64,000 bases of DNA, taken from positions 62,001-126,000 of the forward strand of contig NZ_JAMFTH010000005.1 of assembly GCF_024195295.1 (NCBI RefSeq), written 5' to 3'. The stretch's first letter is position 1. Every line of letters begins with the position of its first letter. Shown one piece after another: positions 60,697 through 64,000 of the stretch. The position numbers and the translations under genes were made by a program. The notes under the pieces were generated by a model. The model saw nothing but the letters and a program-made list of their open reading frames with translations, did not search any database and was not told where the DNA came from. Origin of the DNA: Gilvimarinus xylanilyticus. GTDB taxonomy: Bacteria > Pseudomonadota > Gammaproteobacteria > Pseudomonadales > Cellvibrionaceae.

Positions 60697-61453
60697 AGTC
60701 CTAATGGTATTTCTGGCCGTGGCTACGGGGGTCGGATTATCCACTTTTCTCAAGCCATTGAAAACGCCGGACGCCCAGCGTCCGGCTAAGCCCAGCACCA
60801 CCAGCCCATTTTCGCAGCGTATTGAACTCACCAATAAAAATTCGATAGTCGAAAAGCAAAAAAGCCCACTCCCGAAAAAAGAAAGCACTCCCAAAAACCT
60901 CAAAGACGCCATTCACTTAGGCATGAACTACGATGAACTTATCGAAGCAGATCCGAGCATTACCGAACAACACCTGCATCAATTATTCACCCGCAACACC
61001 CATATTAATTTGCAATGGCTACACGATAATGGATTTCCAGAAAGCACCATTCAGTCTTTATTCAACCTGTGGTCCTCAGGAAACGCTAAAGCATTGCAGA
61101 GAAAAGACGTAAAACCTTTAGTAGTTAGTCGCTATAACACTCATCAAAGCAATGGGATATACAAAGCCCAGACACAGTTTAGTCAATTTGATCGGCGGCT
61201 GAATGTGTACTTTCCGTTACCCGACAATTACAGTGCCGACTCGGTGATCATTCACTGGCGCCATAGCGATGGTTCTACACTTTCGCACTTTGATAGGCAC
61301 CCATTACAGTCCGATGGGCAGTATCACAATGCTTGGCTACGGTTGCCGGGCGGCTGGGAAAGCGGTGAATACGACGTTGCCGTCTACGCGGCAGATAGCC
61401 AATTAACACCACTGGCGGCAAATCGCTTCGCAATTTCATCTCCGTCGAATTAA
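60665..61453 (+). CDS. Membrane-anchored protein of unknown function
   Basis: 262 residues from the ATG at 60665; TTG at 60683 or ATG at 60704 are alternative starts, as no strong ribosome site is visible. An N-terminal membrane anchor (IKVLMVFLAVATGVGLSTFL) is followed by a Ser/Pro/Lys linker (to about 80), a helical segment (LKDAIHLGMNYDELIEADPSITEQHLHQLFTRNTHINLQWLHDNG) and a C-terminal beta-sandwich (RRLNVYFPLPDNYSADSVIIHWRHSDGS...LRLPGGWESGEYDVAVYAADSQ) that looks Ig-like. It overlaps the preceding lipoprotein gene by 32 nt. AT-rich. No family recognised. Confidence 0.65.
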   Translation: MHEIIILRTIKVLMVFLAVATGVGLSTFLKPLKTPDAQRPAKPSTTSPFSQRIELTNKNSIVEKQKSPLPKKESTPKNLKDAIHLGMNYDELIEADPSITEQHLHQLFTRNTHINLQWLHDNGFPESTIQSLFNLWSSGNAKALQRKDVKPLVVSRYNTHQSNGIYKAQTQFSQFDRRLNVYFPLPDNYSADSVIIHWRHSDGSTLSHFDRHPLQSDGQYHNAWLRLPGGWESGEYDVAVYAADSQLTPLAANRFAISSPSN

Positions 61454-61944
61454 AGACGCGAACTATTACCCGGCATTTCTATAAACTGGCCCACCCGTTT
61501 ACCTGTTTGCGTGTTCACATAGCTTCTGCTGTGGCGCATCACCCTAAACCGCTCGCCCAACTCTGAATAGAGCACCAGCGTTTGTGCGCAAGGTTTTAGA
61601 TACTGATATTCACAGGCGATCTCATACTCAACGTAAAAACCCTCAGCAGGCGCTTTGGCGGGGTCCAACTGCCAGTTGGCACCTACCAATGTATCGCTCA
61701 GACTTTTACCGGAATTGTCGCTAAACGCGGCCTGGCTTTTGGCAAAACGTTCATAGTCCATGCGCTGATTCAACAATTCACTGTGCATGTCGTAGGCTTC
61801 GCGATACTCACCAGCATTAAGGTGCTCGATATACTGCAGGGCTGTTGCCTGCGCGTTTTGTCGCTCCTGCGGGCTTGGCTCGTAGGCCCGGACGGAGTGG
61901 AAGCACAATAAGCACAGAAGAGTTGCGGTTAATCGCCGTAGCAT
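61450..61944 (-). CDS. Exported DUF4019-type protein
   Basis: 164 residues. Signal peptide (LTATLLCLLCFHSVRA), then ALQYIEHLNAGEYREAYDMHSELLNQRMDYERFAKSQAAFSDNSGKSLSDTLVGANWQLDPAKAPAEGFYVEYEIACEYQYLKPCAQTLVLYSELGERFRVMRHSRSYV, which fits DUF4019. Periplasmic, function unknown. Its 3' end overlaps the convergent gene by 4 nt. Confidence 0.7.
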   Translation of the reverse strand: MLRRLTATLLCLLCFHSVRAYEPSPQERQNAQATALQYIEHLNAGEYREAYDMHSELLNQRMDYERFAKSQAAFSDNSGKSLSDTLVGANWQLDPAKAPAEGFYVEYEIACEYQYLKPCAQTLVLYSELGERFRVMRHSRSYVNTQTGKRVGQFIEMPGNSSRL

Positions 61945-62082
61945 TCATTACCCCCAGGTAATCACTTTGCGGGCTAATATACGCGACCACTGTCAGGCTG
62001 CAAGAGGCCGATAAACGGTCTGTGAATCAGCACGTGACTTGTGCAATAATTAGCCACCCATGGCCCGACTGTAACCACCGCT

Positions 62083-62631
62083 TTGAAATTACCACACCTG
62101 TCTAACACCAACCTCTATTCGCTACAGAACCCGGTGTCGAATCGTGTTCAAGCCAGCGAACCCGTGCAGCAGAGCGAGCGAGCGCGGCCGGTTAATCAGC
62201 CCGAATCCGCGAGAAAAGGCGAAAGCAAAGAGTCGTTAGTCCCGCTGGAAGGCGAGCTGCTGGAGGCCGGCTTATTTGATCCGGACACTCTGGATATTGC
62301 CGTGCAGCAATTACTGCAGCGCGGCCGGGACGAGGGAGGTGAAGGTTCTGCCGCTGAGCGCGAGCTATACCGCGAGCTAAACATTGTAGAGCGCGGGGCC
62401 AGTGCTGAGCCAAGCGCAAACAACCCACCCAACAATCCACCCGACACCCCACCAAACAATCCATCCAACAACGGCCGCTTTGCCTTTACCGATTTGCGCA
62501 GCGCTCTAGACTACTGGGAATCGCTAAAACCGGAGCATACCGCCCCAGAGGATTTACCCGCCCCCATTGCCGCTTACCGAGCGGTGGAGTCCGGCCCCAC
62601 ACTTAGGTTAGGGTTGTCAGCCTACGCGTGA
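62083..62631 (+). CDS. Hypothetical low-complexity protein
   Basis: 182 residues from a TTG at 62083 (start uncertain, no good ribosome site). Polar, Glu/Ser/Pro-rich, without a signal or membrane segment. A central Asn-Pro-Pro tract (SANNPPNNPPDTPPNNPSNN) separates an acidic helical part (LEAGLFDPDTLDIAVQQLLQRGRDE) from a C-terminal segment (FAFTDLRSALDYWESLKPE). No family recognised. It could be a real cytoplasmic protein; codon use looks ordinary. Confidence 0.5.
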   Translation: MKLPHLSNTNLYSLQNPVSNRVQASEPVQQSERARPVNQPESARKGESKESLVPLEGELLEAGLFDPDTLDIAVQQLLQRGRDEGGEGSAAERELYRELNIVERGASAEPSANNPPNNPPDTPPNNPSNNGRFAFTDLRSALDYWESLKPEHTAPEDLPAPIAAYRAVESGPTLRLGLSAYA

Positions 62632-62694
62632 TGCCCGCAACAATTGTGACCGCTAGGATCAGCCAATAAAGCCCGGGCTGAAACGAATAAACGG

Positions 62695-64000
62695 TCAGCC
62701 GTCGGACTCGACCAGCGCTGGCGCCGACCCCATGGCTTCGTACACATTCACCAGTGCCAGCAAATAATTCAGCTTGCTGGATACCAAATCTTCTTTAGCA
62801 CCAAACCAGCTTTGCTGCGCCAAGAGTAAATTTAAAAAGTCGGTATCACCCGCCTCGAAGCGCGCGTTGGAAATATCATATAACGTGCGGTTGTTGGCGA
62901 ACTTATCCCGCGCGATATCCAGCTGCTGCGCGCGTAGGCGCTGAGTTTCCAGCTGATCAATGGTATCGCGATAAGCGTCTGCCAGGGTGTACTGATAGCT
63001 GGCGTAGTCGATATCGGCATCCAGCTCGGCCAATCGAATTTGCGCACGAGTCTGGCCGCCGTCAAACAACAGCAGCGATGTCGCTTCACGAATGCTGGCG
63101 GCCCATTCACTGCCACCGGCCAGTATGTCGTCAATACCCCAGCTTAAGCTTAAGGTTAAATCCGGCCAGCGGGCGGTTTTAGCCTGGTGAATCAATGCCT
63201 GGTTTTCCGCCAGTGCCAGCGTGGCAATCTGTACGTCCGGGCGCTGCTGCAAAAGCTCTGCACTTTGTACCGAAGCTACTTGCGGCAAGGTTAAATCGTC
63301 AAAGCTTGTTTTCAGCTCGGGGGTTTGCAAATCCAGGCGGCCTAACATTATGGCCAGTGCGCGGTGGTTGATGGCCAAATCGCTTTGCAAACCCACCAAT
63401 TTATTGCGTGCGCTTAACACCAGGTTTTTCTGCTGGCGCAGCTCTAACCCAGAGGCGCCACCCGAATCGTAGGTCAGCTGAAATAAATCCAATAATTTTT
63501 CACTGGCCTCCAGGTTCTGCTCGGCCACTTCATACAAAGATTGCAAACTCAACGTATCGAAATAGGTGCGGATAAACTGCGCCTGCAACGCAATAAAGCT
63601 GGCACGCTCTTCCCACTTGGCCACTTGCAGCTGGGTTTCACGCTGACTGATTCCCGCTGCGCGCTCGCCCCACAAATCAACGGTATAGCTGGCGCTAAAA
63701 TTCAAACCACTGCCATTACCCGTATGGTCAGTATCGTCGTAGCTGTCGCTGTTGCTTAGCGACGCACTCGCGCGCGGCCAATTGCCCGCGCGCGCCGAGG
63801 TTAACATCTCGCGGGCGCGCTCAACCCGCAATTGCGCTATCTGCAAATCCAGGTTGTTGTTCTGCAGTTGCGCCAAATACTGCTGTAACTCTGCGGGCAA
63901 AAATTCGTTCCAGGTATTTTGCGTTAGTGACGTGAGTTCGCGCCCGCTTAACGCATCCTGATACGCTACGGCCGCCAGCTCTTCAGGGGTGTGCTGTTGC
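62695..64000 (-). CDS. TolC-family outer-membrane efflux protein (5' end outside window)
   Basis: At least 434 residues; the reading frame stays open to 64000, so the start lies to the right. It is a TolC/OprM-type protein with two internal repeats of helical hairpins: LQNNNLDLQIAQLRVERAREMLTSARAGNWPRASASLSNSDSYD, YTVDLWGERAAGISQRETQLQVAK, TYFDTLSLQSLYEVAEQNLEASEKLLDLFQLTYDSGGASGLELRQQKN and QRPDVQIATLALAENQALIHQAKTARWPDLTLSLSWG. It forms the outer-membrane exit duct of RND, MFS or ABC pumps. It could serve the MacB-type system at 28-33 kb, but 30 kb separates them; its own operon is beyond the edge. Confidence 0.9.
   Translation of the reverse strand, partial: QQHTPEELAAVAYQDALSGRELTSLTQNTWNEFLPAELQQYLAQLQNNNLDLQIAQLRVERAREMLTSARAGNWPRASASLSNSDSYDDTDHTGNGSGLNFSASYTVDLWGERAAGISQRETQLQVAKWEERASFIALQAQFIRTYFDTLSLQSLYEVAEQNLEASEKLLDLFQLTYDSGGASGLELRQQKNLVLSARNKLVGLQSDLAINHRALAIMLGRLDLQTPELKTSFDDLTLPQVASVQSAELLQQRPDVQIATLALAENQALIHQAKTARWPDLTLSLSWGIDDILAGGSEWAASIREATSLLLFDGGQTRAQIRLAELDADIDYASYQYTLADAYRDTIDQLETQRLRAQQLDIARDKFANNRTLYDISNARFEAGDTDFLNLLLAQQSWFGAKEDLVSSKLNYLLALVNVYEAMGSAPALVESDG

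Noticed and set aside
62192-62471. Two ~90-codon minus-strand frames
   Set aside because: Antisense to the 62083-62631 frame and made of Cys/Arg/Gly or Ser/Gly-rich low complexity; no independent support.

Overview
The window looks like the chromosome of a marine or saprophytic gammaproteobacterium of the Cellvibrionaceae type (Cellvibrio, Saccharophagus, Teredinibacter, Gilvimarinus relatives). This is inferred from gene content: trxA-rho order, the lptM-lysA / dapF-DUF484-xerC block, a PL10 pectate lyase, and a starch locus built around a TonB-dependent receptor with a tryptophan-halogenase-like flavoprotein. Gene density is high, GC is moderate, and both strands are used. No tRNA, rRNA, CRISPR array, prophage or complete insertion sequence was recognised. 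Coordinates and motifs were read by eye; no database search was run.

Layout. 1-8.5 kb: rho (cut by the window edge), trxA, a hybrid histidine kinase with a degenerate receiver, hemW, a PL10 pectate lyase, and two small exported or anchored proteins. 8.5-11 kb: a siderophore-type TonB receptor behind a good Fur box, with three helically phased DnaA-box-like repeats upstream. 11-23.6 kb: a starch/maltodextrin regulon (MFS sugar transporter, GH15 glucoamylase lipoprotein, cytoplasmic GH13 glucosidase, periplasmic GH13 amylase, TonB receptor, halogenase-like flavoprotein). 23.6-27.8 kb: xerC, DUF484, dapF, lysA, lptM. 28.1-33.3 kb: a MacB-type ABC exporter with three consecutive adaptor genes. 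33.5-41.8 kb: PAP2 phosphatase, YegS-like lipid kinase, DUF2383, ManD-type dehydratase, a TolB-like propeller protein, and two cyclic-di-GMP proteins. 42-52.7 kb: Sel1/TonB_C protein, mutM, HyuA, SIMPL, MgtC, glycosyltransferase and LpxR, with two MITE-like elements between convergent genes. 53-56.4 kb: a GntR(YtrA)-ABC operon. 56.6-64 kb: tex, an esterase, AT-rich orphan lipoprotein genes, and a TolC-family gene running off the end.

The most notable system is the starch regulon. Six copies of a 14-bp palindromic operator (TGMATACGTATRYA, CG centre) occur as three pairs. In all four promoters the proximal operator ends exactly 5 bp before the first base of a TTG-type -35 box. Three of these promoters serve the glucoamylase/transporter unit, the two GH13 enzymes, and the TonB receptor/halogenase unit. 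The fourth faces no ordinary gene: it lies before a ~125-nt intergenic stretch that ends in a strong intrinsic terminator and carries hairpins, an exposed ACCTCCTT (anti-Shine-Dalgarno) segment and a possible 16-codon ORF. I propose a carbohydrate-controlled small RNA or small-protein gene co-regulated with starch use. A second structured, terminator-ended non-coding region lies between lptM and the ABC exporter, and a four-hairpin array lies between lysA and dapF.
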